A stretch of DNA of 64,000 nucleotides from Micrasema longulum (GCA_022494885.1 JAGVSM010003708.1:124001-188000); one strand, 5' to 3'. Positions 32,760-44,522 are shown, numbered from the stretch's first letter. A program made the numbers and translations. The notes: a model not told the origin generated them from the sequence alone.

Positions 32760-32813
32760 CTCTTTACTCTAGGCTTGGAGGATGTACGAGTATTTTAGAC
32801 CTATGCTATAAAG

Positions 32814-33456
32814 CGGAGGTTCCCAAACTTTTTTGTGTCGTAGACCCCTTGCCATGTTTTTCGGTGTTTGGTAGACCCCCTACTTACCTGATATTGATTT
32901 TTCATAAATTTCTAACTGTAGTGAAGTTTAGTGTTAAAAACTTAAAGTTAAAACAATTGTTAAGTTTTATACATTTATTGATCAAATTTAAATTAAAACT
33001 ACTCAAAATAAAATTTTGTATCTGTTATATAAAATAAACGTAACATAAAATAAACTAAGCAATAAGTAAATGTTTTTAGTGGGAAGGATGAATCTGATGC
33101 TTTAATAATAAATTATCAACATTTGGCGTCAATTTTGTCAGGTTTAATCTTAAATCTCCTCGGCCAATGATGTCCAGTCTGTTTCTTTTTTTCATTAGGA
33201 GATTGGTAACAGCGCTGAACCCCCTTTCCACTAGGTATGAGGATGGAAAGGAAATTAAAAATTTCCTCGCTATATTCCATAAAACAGAATAAGTAACGGG
33301 TATGTTTTTTTGCAGCCTGAAGTGTATGTTGAGATCCACTATCGTGGACCCCCATTTTTATTTAATGGACCCCCAAATTTTTTTTCGTTGACGTAGACCC
33401 CTTGCAGGTTGTCATAGACCCCTGGGGGTCGATATAGACCACTTTGGGAATCACTG
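32814..33456 (-). mobile_element. 643-bp decayed hAT element
   Basis: Ends CGGAGGTTCCCAAACT and complement of CAGTGATTCCCAAAGT are flanked by CTATAAAG (32806-32813) and GTATAGAG (33457-33464), 6 of 8 equal and both fitting nTnnnnAn. Near both ends GTAGACCCCTTGC and GTAGACC recur. Carries the transposase tail at 33076-33339. Confidence 0.8.
33076..33339 (-). pseudogene. hAT transposase C-terminal (dimerisation) remnant
   Basis: An 87-codon open frame contains ARKFLISFPSSYLVERGFSA, VTNLLMKKRNRLDI and LRLNLTKLTPNVDNLL. The pattern SSYxVERGFSxxxxLxxKxRxRLxxxxxxDLRLxLTxxxPxI is the hATC dimerisation region of ZBED5/SCAND3-like transposases. The catalytic RNase H part is deleted. Confidence 0.82.
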
Positions 33457-33469
33457 GTATAGAGTGACA

Positions 33470-34040
33470 AAAACATTTGATTGTTATCTGTTAATTTCGC
33501 CCCCTACGCGTTCATAATAGTTAAATGGTGCTTATTGGTATTAATAGGATTTGATATTTTTACGGTATCTCCTTATCTATTTTTATTATATTTACATACC
33601 GAGATTATAATATGTAGGTGTATTAGGTATACATATGTCGTTCGTTATAACAACTTTTTCTGATTAGACAGAGGTACCGTTGTTGACAGTACGAATTTAC
33701 TAATATAACAAACACGCCTAAAAATACCATAATATTTATATTTTTCGAGCAATATGTATTGGAATAATATATGGATGGTGTTTTGCAAATTGCGTTAAGC
33801 CCCACCACACCAATCTCATACTGAGATAATTGATGTTTAACATCACTTACATTTTTCAAAAATATGCTTAGATGATTTAAAATATTATTTAGTTTGGCTG
33901 TTCAGTTGAATATATAAAAAATACCAAATAGAACAAAAAAAAATATATATTAATTATTTTTTGCATTAAAATTTAACAAAAAGTGGGATAACACGTTTTT
34001 GCAGAGAACCTTACAAACTATTACCTTAATATGATTGTCT
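33470..34040. other. Intergenic, nothing recognised
   Basis: AT-rich; opposing short open stretches at 33481-33859 have no motif. Confidence 0.35.
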
Positions 34041-34044
34041 AGGC

Positions 34045-34175
34045 ATTTGCAGGGCTTATGGTATGTCATTGACTGGTTTGAGTAGCCACTTTACATTTGT
34101 TGATCTTAATGCCTCCCTAGGGGTTAAAATCTAGTCTTTTGTGTACAAACATTTCGACAGACTCGAAATATTGTA
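34045..34175. repeat. Repeat D, partial copy
   Basis: GTCTAGGCATTTGCAGGGCT, CATTGACTGGTTTGAGTAGC, CCTCCCTAGGGGTTAAAATC and GACAGACTCGAAATATTG align with 32502-32759. Confidence 0.65.
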
Positions 34176-34384
34176 AAAAAACTCTTTTATTAACAGAAAC
34201 GAATCGTTAGCTCTTACCTACACTTACGTCACATAAAGAGGATGAGAAATTGAAAAAAAACGACAGGTAAGAAACGTCATTCCCTCATTCCCATTAAAAA
34301 ATGGCGTACATATCGACCCATGATCGCCAAAACACCGTAACCGACAAAAAAAATACTTTACTAGCGAAAATTTCTCCTTTTTTG

Positions 34385-34472
34385 TGTGTTCTGTGAGTGG
34401 GGTTCTAACCTCGGACCTCTGATCCGTGAGTCCGCAACCCTAACCACGAGACCACAACCCGATTCTTCTTAA
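34385..34472 (-). mobile_element. SINE B head
   Basis: In minus orientation: GGGTTGTGGTCTCGTGGTTA (box A) and GGTCCGAGGTTAGAACCCC (box B). The conserved SINE B tail is missing. Confidence 0.75.
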
Positions 34473-34479
34473 TTGTTAA

Positions 34480-35160
34480 GAAGAAAAAGTTTTCTCCCTT
34501 GAAATATTGTTCTTGACGGTTACGATGTTTTGATGATCATGGCTCGATGTGTAGAGTAATAAAATGATTGATCATTATTAAAGGTCAAAAGATCTCGATA
34601 GAAGACCTTTAACAACTTTTGAACTATTCGACTTCGCGGTTTTATATTATTATCCTCGATCTTATTTGCGTCAAGTGAGAAATAAGTAAGCCGCGATGTA
34701 AGCAAATGAAAACATTTATTTTTAAAAAAAAACAAAAAGTGGACGTTTTAAACATGTGTCACCATTTATAAGACTCAGGGCCTTCGGATCGATTAACAAG
34801 AGCTGGCGCGTTCACAAAACTCACACAAACGCATTTAAAATATACAGGGATGGTGATTTTAACCAAATTTGCCAACTTTTGTAAAAGTCTCTGTTAGATT
34901 AGAGGGTTATGTACATGAAAAAAATTTAGCGGGATAAGAAAGAGTAATAAATTACTAATTTATTTTTACATAAGGATCTTTTTTATTTAATCTTTTGTTT
35001 TTTATTATTTTACAATAAAAATTAATAAAATGTAATTAAAATGCATATCACAAGTTATATTTTTATAGCAAACTGTTCTAAGTGTATAAATAAGGGATTT
35101 TTTTTTATCTATAAGTGTGTATACTCGTATATATTTTCTACAATATAACTTGTATCATAC
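34480..35160. other. Intergenic, nothing recognised
   Basis: AT-rich; a short minus-strand open stretch at 34520-34735 without motifs. Confidence 0.35.
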
Positions 35161-35168
35161 GTTTTATT

Positions 35169-35358
35169 TCATCGTTTCCTTTCCGCGCCGAATGGTGCTC
35201 TGCGTTGGTACACCAATCAGAGCGTATCTTAATCTTTTTTGTTACATGAAGGTAAGATGATCAGTCTTACGCTTTAGGTACCAGTTCAGGGACTATGAAA
35301 TTATATAGTGTGAAAACACCCTTTTAAATATAAATAATTCATATCAACCATGTCGGGA
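35169..35358 (-). mobile_element. SINE A, head-truncated
   Basis: TTTCCTTTCCGCGCCGAATG, TTACATGAAGGTAAGATGAT and CAGTTCAGGGACTATGAAAT are the reversed SINE A tail and body. It stops at CAACCATGTCGGG, inside box B. Confidence 0.85.
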
Positions 35359-35359
35359 A

Positions 35360-35810
35360 AAAAATATTTACACATTTTATTTACTATGTATTAATTAATA
35401 TTAAAATGAATACAAGATATTTTATAAAAATGTATTTGTTTAAAAATAAATAAATATTTGTAATTTTTTAAACTGATGGTTTTTCTTCATATACACAACC
35501 CTCTAATGCAAAAGAGATTTTTTTTAAACACAGCTTCGACTAATATTTAATATTACGTTTTATTATTTATTTTTTTTAGTTGGATAATTTATAAAGCGCC
35601 ATTTTTTTGTGAAAATCACATCAAGGGCGCTGTATTAACATGTTATATCAACATTTTGTGCATTGAACATGCGTTTCTGTAAGTTTTGCGAATGCGCCAG
35701 CACTAGATAATCAACCTATGCATACGTGACTAGATTTAATGAGAAAGTATATTTATAAACCAGTAAATTCAGACGAACGCAGGAGCACCCTGTCTATATT
35801 TTATTACCAT
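35360..35810. other. Intergenic, nothing recognised
   Basis: AT-rich, no supported feature. Confidence 0.3.
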
Positions 35811-35811
35811 G

Positions 35812-36320
35812 TTATTTATTTATTTGTATTTGGGAAAAAACAACAGTTTTTACATATATTGTGTACAGAAAATAAGAATATAAATAAACTAAAATTGTGA
35901 AAACAGTCAATATAATTTTCCACAATGGTGTAAGCTATTGATTAAGTACATTATCGGTATCAAAATAAAAGCAAATTAACAATTAAGAAATGTTAAGCAC
36001 TTAGAAGTTGCAAATAAAAAAAAAATACACATGTATATATACAGTAATAAAAATTAGGTAAATAGAAACAAGATAAATTCAAATTTAAAGAATAAGAAAA
36101 AAAAAGTTATATATAAACAATGTAAAAGGTACAAAATATAATAATGAACACACGTGCAATAGTTGCCTCTGGCACGCTCATAAGCGCGTCTGAACGCGAT
36201 AGGAACAGATTTTTTTAAAATTCGTATGCCGTGCAATGTCATACTATGAGCATTGTGTAAATGTATTGTTCGCGCCAGCTCTTCCTAACAGACCCATACA
36301 TTGAATAAAAGAACTTTATA
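35812..36320 (-). other. Probable LINE 3' end
   Basis: In minus orientation the sequence ends AAATACAAATAAATAAATAA, a tail form of 5'-truncated LINEs. A 62-codon open stretch (36242-36054) includes RAYERARGNYCTC, unassigned. Called from the tail only. Confidence 0.35.
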
Positions 36321-36329
36321 TAAATTGGC

Positions 36330-36775
36330 AAAGGGTGCGCTAATGAAACTTTTCTTATGAAATGGCGTATGGATATAGTCGGAGGTGTTGTGATATGACG
36401 TACGCAAATAAAATACTCTAATCAATTTGGCGTATTGTTCTTGATGTGGGTAGTGGGTGCTCAACGAAAGCTTATTTGCTCTAAGACGGTATCGATTCCA
36501 GCCCTTCCCTCGGAATTGGCGCTACATGGCCACCAGTTCGGCTGTTACGATGTCAAGGTGTGGTCTCCATTCCGTCCATCTTGGCGTGACGAAGAGCCAT
36601 CACCGTAAACGGTAATGGGTACTCTTAAGCCTTAATCAGAAATGGTCAGTTCATCATTCTCCCGAGAGAATATCAAATTAGATACAAATTGACTTATCTT
36701 TCCAGGGTAGAAAAATCTTGACGGAATATATGAAAAAAAAATACAAACTAACAATCGTATTTTGTCTATGTGTTG
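36330..36775. other. Intergenic with a GC-richer block
   Basis: 36440-36610 is less AT-rich (CCAGCCCTTCCCTCGG, GGCGCTACATGGCCACC) but no continuous reading frame or known motif is found. Confidence 0.3.
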
Positions 36776-36777
36776 TT

Positions 36778-36835
36778 TCAAAGCGGGGATCGAACTTCGG
36801 AATTCGTGAGTTCGTAACGCGACCACGGGAAACAG
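36778..36835 (-). mobile_element. SINE-like tRNA head, degraded
   Basis: In minus orientation: a box-A-like CCCGTGGTCGCGTTACGAAC and a box B GAAGTTCGATCCCC. No conserved tail found. Possibly SINE B. Confidence 0.45.
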
Positions 36836-36869
36836 GTCTACAATTTATATAAATATTTAAGAAATTATT

Positions 36870-37520
36870 TTATTTGTTTTATTTTTATTTTATTTTATTC
36901 AGAAAACATACAGTCATACATAATAAGTATTAAAAACAACAAATTTTTAACGTAAAAAGACCAATTAAGTTTTCATAAATTATGCAAAAGATTTAAACAT
37001 TAAATGTGACAAAAAACAAAATAAATAAGAATTTCAAGTGAGAAAAGAATAATTGTTAACATTTGCGTTTTTCATGGAGGTAATAAATAAAAATAGCGAA
37101 TGCACATTCCGAGCCATCCACAAACAAACACATGAACGCATATATAAAACATATACAAACATATACATTACATTACATGCGGCACATATACACAGCATAA
37201 ACCACTCAAGATGCACATTCAGCAACTATCCAAAATAATCGACCCCATGAAGAAATTTTCTGTATAAATGCAACGTGCAGTTAAAAATGTCTACACCAAT
37301 ACTGAGTCCATTATAATTTCTACAAGTACGTCTAATGAATGAATTCGAGGTATAATTGTTTTTACCAGTTGGTATATAAAAAAGGAAATTTAATCTGGTA
37401 TAGCGAAGAGGACAACGGAAACCAATATTTTGTCAAAGATACGGCGAATCAACCATATTATTTAGAATTTTGAAAAGAAAAATTAAATCAGATGTAAGGC
37501 GCCTTTTTATAAATAATTGT
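36870..37520 (-). pseudogene. LINE ORF2 C terminus, 3' UTR and tail
   Basis: The minus strand from about 37510 reads KRRLTSDLIFLFKILNNMVD, PLRYTRLNFLFYIPTGK, NNYTSNSFIRRTCRNYNGLS and VDIFNCTLHLYRKFLHGVD then YFG stop at about 37228. One in-frame stop interrupts. A 3' UTR of about 340 bp ends in AATAAAATAAAATAAAAATA. The pattern fits CR1/Jockey-type ORF2 ends. Confidence 0.75.
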
Positions 37521-37714
37521 AAAACGAACTCCCTCTCCTAAACATGAGCATCTACCTTTACCGACATGCGACATGTAGCAACTTTACAGAAGAGCGAATG
37601 TTTTTTTTTAATCAATGAAAAATCTCGTATTTTGATTTTTATATAAATTATGTAGGAAGCGCGCCAAAATAATAAGTATGTATGAGATTTTTTTATTAGT
37701 AAAAAAAAATAGCA

Positions 37715-37900
37715 GGGAAATATCACGCGGAAAAATGTTATCACGTATATCTTTTTTTTTAAATATATAAAAAAATATGTCACTAGAAAAACGCGACACA
37801 TTGGCATTTATAGTTAAGACGTCAAGATTCGTGATGATGTTCTAAAAAAAATTGAATGGTTTGTAACAAAGTTGAAAATGAACATGAATCGTGATATATA
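37715..37900 (+). mobile_element. Repeat E, fragment
   Basis: GGGAAATATCACGCGG, ACTAGAAAAACGCGACACAT, GACGTCAAGATTCGTGATGA and AACATGAATCGTGATAT match repeat E in order. The right part is missing; a mariner fragment follows. Confidence 0.75.
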
Positions 37901-37914
37901 CAAACAGTCAAAAC

Positions 37915-38195
37915 ATTATATAAGATCTGCAATTCATCTGCCTAGCCAATTCAGCGGTGGTTTGAAGGGGATCTTCACGAATAATATGGTTTAAGCTATC
38001 CTCATCGAAGTCCATCGGTCGTCCGGAACGCTCCATGTCTTTCAAATCGGAATTACCGCCTTTGAGACGCAAAACCATAGATGATTCATTCATCTTCACC
38101 GTATTCTGCGCAAATATTGCGATAAGCTTTGGCAGCTTTATTTCATCGATTGAACGCGAATATAAGGAGATATCGAAAATGCTTACTTTCATCTA
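37915..38195 (-). pseudogene. Mariner transposase N-terminal fragment
   Basis: The minus strand reads SIDEIKLPKLIAIFAQNTVK, NSDLKDMERSGRPMDFDEDS and LNHIIREDPLQTTAELARQM then NCRS. DLKDxxRSGRPxxFDEdxLxxLxxxDPxQTTxELAxxxxCS is the linker and second helix-turn-helix of mariner transposases. The catalytic part, which should follow at lower coordinates, is absent (repeat E begins there). It is not collinear with the fragment at 38690-39130. Confidence 0.8.
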
Positions 38196-38229
38196 CGAGT
38201 ACTTGACATTACATTTTGAAGGCTTGTAA

Positions 38230-38685
38230 TTAAATAATATATGTAACGTTAAAGCAAACACAGTATTTTGTAGAGCAGAAAATTTTCTTTTGAATCACGT
38301 TCAACCTTTCCATTTTCTTTTTGTCCGTATTTTTAAATTTGAAAAAAAAACAGACTCAACTTATATTGGAGCTCAATACATACGTAACACTGCGTTCGTA
38401 TTTGAATAATGTATTTATGTACTCGTAAACGGTGAAAGGTTTTTATTCAATAGAAAGTGTTAATGAACAATATTCACGTAATTTAACTTACTTATACATA
38501 GTCGAATAACTTTGAATAGTATTTAAACTACTATTTACATGGGGTGAAATAGTGGTATTATGTATTATTTTTACTCTCTTATATTTCTTCTGATTCTTCC
38601 CGAACGAGAATCTTTCTTAGCTCTCTTTTTTGTCACATACCTCGTATTTAGGGAAAAGGTCAGTCTAGAATCTACTAGGTGCGCA
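38230..38685. other. Intergenic, nothing recognised
   Basis: AT-rich; no supported feature. Confidence 0.3.
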
Positions 38686-38689
38686 TCTA

Positions 38690-39130
38690 AGTTTCCGTTT
38701 TTTTTATCAATAAAACATTGCAAATTTTAAGAGAAATACAAAAAAAATATTCAAAGTATTGCTTCTCACTATCTATGCATTTGTGCCTTCTCTCTGGCAA
38801 TACATGAATACCTTGGCGATAAAGTGATGCGTCTTTGGACCAAAACCATTCATGCAATCAATTTTGCACGTCTTTGAAATTGTCCAAGTGTAGCCCAGCC
38901 AAGCCATGGGCTATCGCCCGAAAAAAGTGATAATCAGAAGGGCCAGGTCTGGTGAATACGGTGGGGTAGCGGATCCCATTTCAGTGTTTTGATGGTGTCC
39001 TGGACGATGGAAGTGCGGTGGCACGAAGCGTTGTTGTGTTGCAATATCACTCGTTCGTGTCTCGTGTCCTATTCTGGCCGTTTGTCGAGCAATGGATGGT
39101 TCAAATTGATTAGTTGTTGCCAGCATAGGA
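38690..39130 (-). pseudogene. Mariner transposase C-terminal fragment
   Basis: The minus strand reads RVILQHNNASCHRTSIVQDT (second Asp replaced by Asn in QHNNA), then in other frames PPYSPDLAL and PSDYHFFRAIAHGLAGLHLD, then WSKDASLYRQGIHVLPERRH and KCIDSEKQYFEYFF. The third-Asp block is split by frameshifts and an in-frame stop follows NFKDVQN. The N-terminal half is missing, replaced by an RTE piece at 39160. Confidence 0.82.
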
Positions 39131-39159
39131 GGCGTTTAGTCCTTCTATCGTCTGAGCTG

Positions 39160-39590
39160 CTAGCAACATGACCACATGACCACATGACCAGCCCAGCGCC
39201 ATTTCAACGTTGCTACCTTTTCTATATTGTCCAGCACTCCAGTTATGATTTCGCTTCTTAATTTATCTCTAAGACTAATCTCCAGCATCACTGACTCCAT
39301 GGCTCTCTGCATGACTCTCAGTTTATACGCAGTTTTGTTGGATAGAGTAATAGTTTTGAACCAATATGTGAACACTGGCAAAATACAGGAGCCAAACACT
39401 TTTCATTTAAGATTTATGGGGGTTCATGGCATTTTTCAAAATAAGATTAAGTTTTCCGAATGCTGTCCATCCCATCTCGGCCCCTTTAGTCTATCTCTGT
39501 TGTTTGATTTTCCTTTCTAAATACAATTTTATGGCCGAGAAATGCATATTCATTTACTGCTTTTATGGGCATATCAAATGAACATATAGT
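39160..39590 (-). pseudogene. RTE-clade LINE fragment
   Basis: The minus strand reads RKLNLILKNAMNPHKS-like text, GSCILPVFTYWFKT, LRVMQRAMESVMLEISLRDK and ATLKWRWAGHVV. SCILPVLTYGxxTW...QRAMERxMLxxxLxDxxR is the conserved RTE ORF end, also at 52222-52700 and 31555-31960. It breaks in the WAGH motif at a small tandem repeat (39166-39189). Confidence 0.82.
39166..39189. repeat. Three tandem 8-bp units (ACATGACC)
   Basis: Exact threefold repeat at the broken end of the RTE fragment, where the reading frame of the WAGH motif is lost. Confidence 0.85.
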
Positions 39591-39599
39591 TGACTGATA

Positions 39600-41100
39600 A
39601 TTAGATTTTTATTAATATTGAGACATTTATATATTATGATGTACAAGTTTAAGATTAAATAAATAAAATAAATAAAGGGAATGGGGAATCATATTTTATT
39701 TTAGAACAACAATTGAACTTAGTTATGAAGAAATCAGCCAGCTATAGAAAAGTGAAACTGAGATAATAGCACTTTAGTGACCATTCAATCTTTATCGAAT
39801 AATCAATCTACACAAAACTTGAATCTTTTTTTGCTTTGGCAAATGATGAATAATGCATGCATTCGTTTTTTTACTATACAAACAAGAGTTTAATTATGTA
39901 TTTGACCAAATAAAATTATTTTAATGATAGCCAGATTTATTATTGAATGAAACCTCATACAAACTCTAAATGCATGAGCCGACATTCATTTTCATGACAT
40001 TTTGACAAAATGAAATTTTCGAAAGGTGATTATTTCAGTTTTTTTTTGTATTAAAACGGTCTGCGGCGCAATAAAAAAAAGGTTATCGACGTGCTTAAAA
40101 ACATGCTAAGCATTTGAGCGATCACAATGAGCAATAATGAACATGCTTAAGTAATCGCGGCATAAGTCAACGCCTGTGTAATCTTTAAGTCAACGCCCGT
40201 GTCGGTTTATTTTTTTTCTCGTAAATAAATACAGTTCATTGCCGGAAAATCGTCGATGATTTATAAAAAAATTTAAATATATTGCATTTGCAAAATAGAA
40301 AGGAGTATCTAATACATAAATAGGAAATTAAATTACAAACAATTACTATAGCGACTGCTTTTCTTGACATTTGGCTTGCCGACCGCCGGCTAAATGCAAT
40401 AAATAACATGATAAATTGTGAGCAAACAAATAAAACTTTATAAAACTAAATTGTTTTGCTTTACTTACAGTTTAGGAATATTTTCCATATTTACACGGGT
40501 GAAAATCAAAGATGTGATTGTGCAGCAGGATTTTGCGGTGCGAAACGTAAATATTTTGATATTTAATAATAGGTGTTGCGAAGCATAAGGTTGAAGTGTA
40601 ACAATATAAAAAAACATAATCCCGATCTCACGGATGTTCCATTGTGATCGCGAATACGATAAAAGACCATGGTGAGAAATAGTTATCACGTCGCTTATTA
40701 GCGCGTCGATAGGCATTTGTGATTAAGCTACTGGCTGTTTTAAACAGAACATATAATTGACCTTCCTGAATTCGATAACACCAAAATCTCTTTTTTTTTA
40801 ATTGTGGACTGGCTTCCTTCTGTATAACTACGTTGAATTGTTTCTTCGAATCATTATATAAACACAGACAAACATAATAAACCATCTGCTTTGTCGGCCG
40901 ATTTTAGGAGATTGCATTTTTTGATCTTTTAACAATTTACGTTATTCATTAACCAACATAAATAATATAATCAAAGAATTTATATTCTGCGACTCGGAGC
41001 GTATTGGTGAAAATAAAAGTTCATTGTGAAAGTGTGTTTGTTTGCATATTTATAATTATCTAAGTAGGTACGGTACATTCCTGTGTAGTAGACATATCCT
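39600..41100. other. Intergenic, nothing assigned
   Basis: AT-rich. Minus-strand open stretches at 40465-40716 and 40628-40885 have no domain that can be named. Confidence 0.35.
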
Positions 41101-41102
41101 TC

Positions 41103-41230
41103 TCATACTGTGGTTCCTGTTCGATTGCCAAAAAACTCAAGATTTTTTTTCTCAATTTATTTGAGTGTTGTGGTATATTTTTTATAACTTCCTTTCATAT
41201 CTTTCTTTCCCATGTGCTGACAAGCGTCTA
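41103..41230 (+). mobile_element. SINE D, copy 2
   Basis: TGTGGTTCCTGTTCGATTGCC (worn box B), CTCAAGATTTTTTTTCTC, TATATTTTTTATAACTTCC and CTTTCATATC match 11215-11370 in order and spacing. Confidence 0.5.
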
Positions 41231-41239
41231 AAATACAGA

Positions 41240-42100
41240 TTTAGCGGGTTATTACATAAGATAAAACAAGTCGTATTTTATCCTGGAGCAGGATTTGAAG
41301 CACAAGGAGGATCATTTTACCCTAATTTAAGAAAAACATTGTAGTGAAAAAATTAACTCTAAACTAAAATTTCAATAAAATAAAAATATAATGTAAAAAA
41401 TACAGGCATTTTTGATAAATACACAGCCATGTGTTGTAAATATACACCCGTGTGTTGTAAATATGCTCGTGTCTTAGTAGTCTTAAAATAAAGACCCGCT
41501 GAATTCAACGAAAAAAATAAGAAAGCGCTCACCCGTTTGCTGGTGCTAAGGAAAAAATGGATGAAAATTCGAGGTTCAAAAAGTATTTAAAGATAATAAT
41601 ATTTTTTTGTTCTTATACGTCCAAAGTTTTGAAAACACTTTTTAAATAGTTACAGAGATTATATTAAATAGTAGACAAGTGAAATGTTCGCGTCCATGGT
41701 ACTAATTTCCTATTTCTATACCATTTATCAACGTTGTCCGCTTTTCTGTGATCAATAATACATGTTGATTAAACCATGTCCCGCCAAGACGAGAAAACAA
41801 TAAAATGGACGATTGATGAAACAAAGATATTGGATGTAAACGTTTTATTTATACACGATCAAAGACATTCGTGAGTAATATATTTGCGAGAGAAAATTAA
41901 TCATAGTCGAAAGTGGGTGGGCTGTTTAGGTAATACAGAAAACAACTTGCAAAGAATGTTAAAAAATAACCCTTCTAGAAACTACTAGAAAGTGTCGCTT
42001 CCGATTACTGAAGTATAATTAAATAGAGACGATGCCTCATAGAACGATAGGTTTAAATTATTATTAGGTTAAAATATGCGTGATCGCGTCATGCCGCATC
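41240..42100. other. Intergenic, nothing recognised
   Basis: AT-rich; ACACCCGTGTGTTGTAAATA-like short repeats near 41425-41465 only. Confidence 0.3.
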
Positions 42101-42104
42101 AAAA

Positions 42105-42485
42105 TTGCAGTGCAAAACGCGTAGCAGAGTAAAAAAGACTAACGGTCTATGACAGCTTACTGTGGATTCGAGGCTGTATAACGCGCCCTTTTACGCTGCG
42201 TCACGTTTACTGATCGCTGCGCGTAAAATACTATTTCTCACCAAATAAAAGATAAGTTCCGAAGCCTCAGTTGAATGAAACACAAGACGGTTGCTTAGTG
42301 CCGCATCTAGTGTATAAATATATATCAATTATAAAGTGCCGCGCAGTTTAGCGAGCTGTAGTACTGATTGTTCGATCCAAAGCAATGAAAATGATATTTC
42401 GTGTTGCCGCGACGCACAACGCAGTGCCGCCCAGTGCCGATCTAGTGCGGTTTGTACTTTAGAGGGGATTCACCCTCTAAAGCGC
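42105..42485 (+). repeat. Repeat J, copy 1, promoter-like
   Basis: GAGTAAAAAAGACTAACGG, CGCCCTTTTACGCTGC and GGTTGCTTAGTGCCGCATCT match 57720-57910 in reverse. Downstream is a TATA-like TATAAATATATATC, then CpG-rich text and a hairpin CTTTAGAGG / CCTCTAAAG (42459-42482). GTGCCG is repeated five times. It could be a retroelement promoter or LTR; no ends are found. Confidence 0.5.
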
Positions 42486-42764
42486 AATTCGTCAAATAAA
42501 TAAGTGAAATAGTATCAAGTATTTTTTTTTATAACTTAACTATAAAATATACGTTGTTACTATAAAGTTCTATCAATAATTGACAATAAAACCAAAAGAC
42601 TACTTTTTTTACACCTATATTAACTGGTCTGGTAAATAGACGCGTTATTTATATACTAGCTACATCTTAAAAAAATAGCAAATATTGAGTTGCCCTCAAT
42701 AATACGGAAACATTTTTTTGCAATTTTAAATTAATAAAATTATGTAAAATATTGTCAAGTAAAA

Positions 42765-42925
42765 AAAAAAAATTCTGTGCTTATAGTAGCATAAACAATA
42801 TAGTATTTCGCGGGAATTTTAATTATAATTTAAAATTCCCGCGAAAACGGTTCATTGCATTGGTCACGCCCCTAATACATCACGATTCGGTTAAATTTTC
42901 AACTTTGATAGTATCGAGCTATTAG
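42765..42925 (-). mobile_element. Repeat E, fragment
   Basis: AAAATTCCCGCGAAAACGGT, CATTGGTCACGCCCCTAATA and CATCACGATTCGGTTAAATT match repeat E in minus orientation. Confidence 0.7.
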
Positions 42926-42929
42926 GTAA

Positions 42930-44335
42930 GGGGCGAGCTATTTAACATCCTTAGGTTTGACCAGTGGTCCCCCAAGGATGAAACTTCCTTTATGATGTAA
43001 AGCATCACATTCACATATAATGTGTATAGGTGTTTCCTCATCTACGAGTAGGACTATGAGTGCATACCCTACATATACATATCTATCATACAGGATTACA
43101 ATTATTTAAAAACAGTGTATTGAAAGCTTTTAAATAAAATTCCCGTTGATCCCCTTTTTTCTTACATCACTTCACATTACATACATTAATATTGTCAATT
43201 TTAATAAAAAAATTCTACTGAAATTTGTATTACTGCGAAAATCGCTTTACTGAAATTTTATCAACAACCTTTGGTTTAAAATCGTCTCCTTATATTGCTT
43301 TTTCAAATTTTAAATATTACTCGCTATACCTGTTATTCTTTCGTTTTCTCTGCTGCATTGACATGTTTTTTTTACTTTTAAACTACTTTTAATTACTTAT
43401 ATTGTATATGTGTATAAAATCAATATATTGCTGATCTTACTATAATGTGTTTAATTTTGAAGATGTTTTTAAATTGACTTAAATTTATTTTCTCTTTTAA
43501 AGATTCTTCCCATCGTTTCTTTGAATCCCTTAGAATATGTATGTGAATATTTATGTTTTACCTTTTTAAAAAAATGTTATTATTATTTTATTTTATTTTT
43601 ATATCTGAGCATATTTTTCATTCTTTATTTTAATTCTTAACTTTTAATTACTTTTACAAATTTTCTTCATTTTTTTACTTTACTTTTAATTTTTAAACAA
43701 CTTCTACTTATGTTTTTTTCCTTCTCTTTTCTGTACTTTAATTAATAACCTTACATAAAATTACTTTTTAATACAGAAACTTCACTGGTCCATTAGAGTT
43801 AAGTCTAACTGAGTAAAATATAAAACTATGTAACTGTACTGTATGTTTCCTAAATAAAAGAAAAAAAATACCCTTGTAAAATAAGTGAGATTATTTTATC
43901 ATTTTAAATGAGTTTTAATTTAACGCATTGAAAATGTAATAATGTGTGTGAAATAAAGATAAATAAACAACATGTACGTTACGTATAATGATAAATCTTT
44001 TAAACATAGGTTTTTTGAAAGCACGTTTTTCTATTGATATTCATTTGCGTATCTAAGTTTTATTGTGATTGGTACCATAACTCCTTAGATCGAATGGAAA
44101 CGACACGTGCGGGCGGTCATCTTCTACAAAGGAAAGAACATAAGTATTTGAATACATTTCTCGGAATCTGTAGTGTTATTTACGTGCTCAATAAAGCGAC
44201 AAATCAGAATTTAAAATTATTGTTAAATGCAACATGATAACAATAATAAATTATGATAAGGACAAACAATATCATAGTACTCAAGTAATTATTGTTAGGA
44301 TTATTTAGAATGACGAAACTTGGCGTTTTTATTTT
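42930..44335. other. Intergenic; possible transcript 3' end
   Basis: No gene recognised. At 43785-43870 the text (CAGAAACTTCACTGGTCC... AATAAAAGAAAAAAAATA) resembles the end of a polyadenylated sequence, but nothing upstream is coding. Confidence 0.3.
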
Positions 44336-44342
44336 TTAAAGA

Positions 44343-44522
44343 AATATTAGCGTTTTTATACTTTACCTAAATATTTTTAATTTGGTGGCTATTTTCAACG
44401 AGTTGTAAATAATTCACTATTAGAAAAAAAAACATGTTGGGGTATAGTGGGGTTCGAACCTCGCACCTTTGATCCGTGAGTCCGCACCCACCAGCTACGG
44501 GACCACAACCCGATTCTTTTGA
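44343..44522 (-). mobile_element. SINE B copy
   Basis: In minus orientation: GGTTGTGGTCCCGTAGCTGG (box A), GGTGCGAGGTTCGAACCCC (box B), then the conserved TTATTTACAACTCGTTGAAA and a TAAAGTATAAAAACGC tail. Confidence 0.82.
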
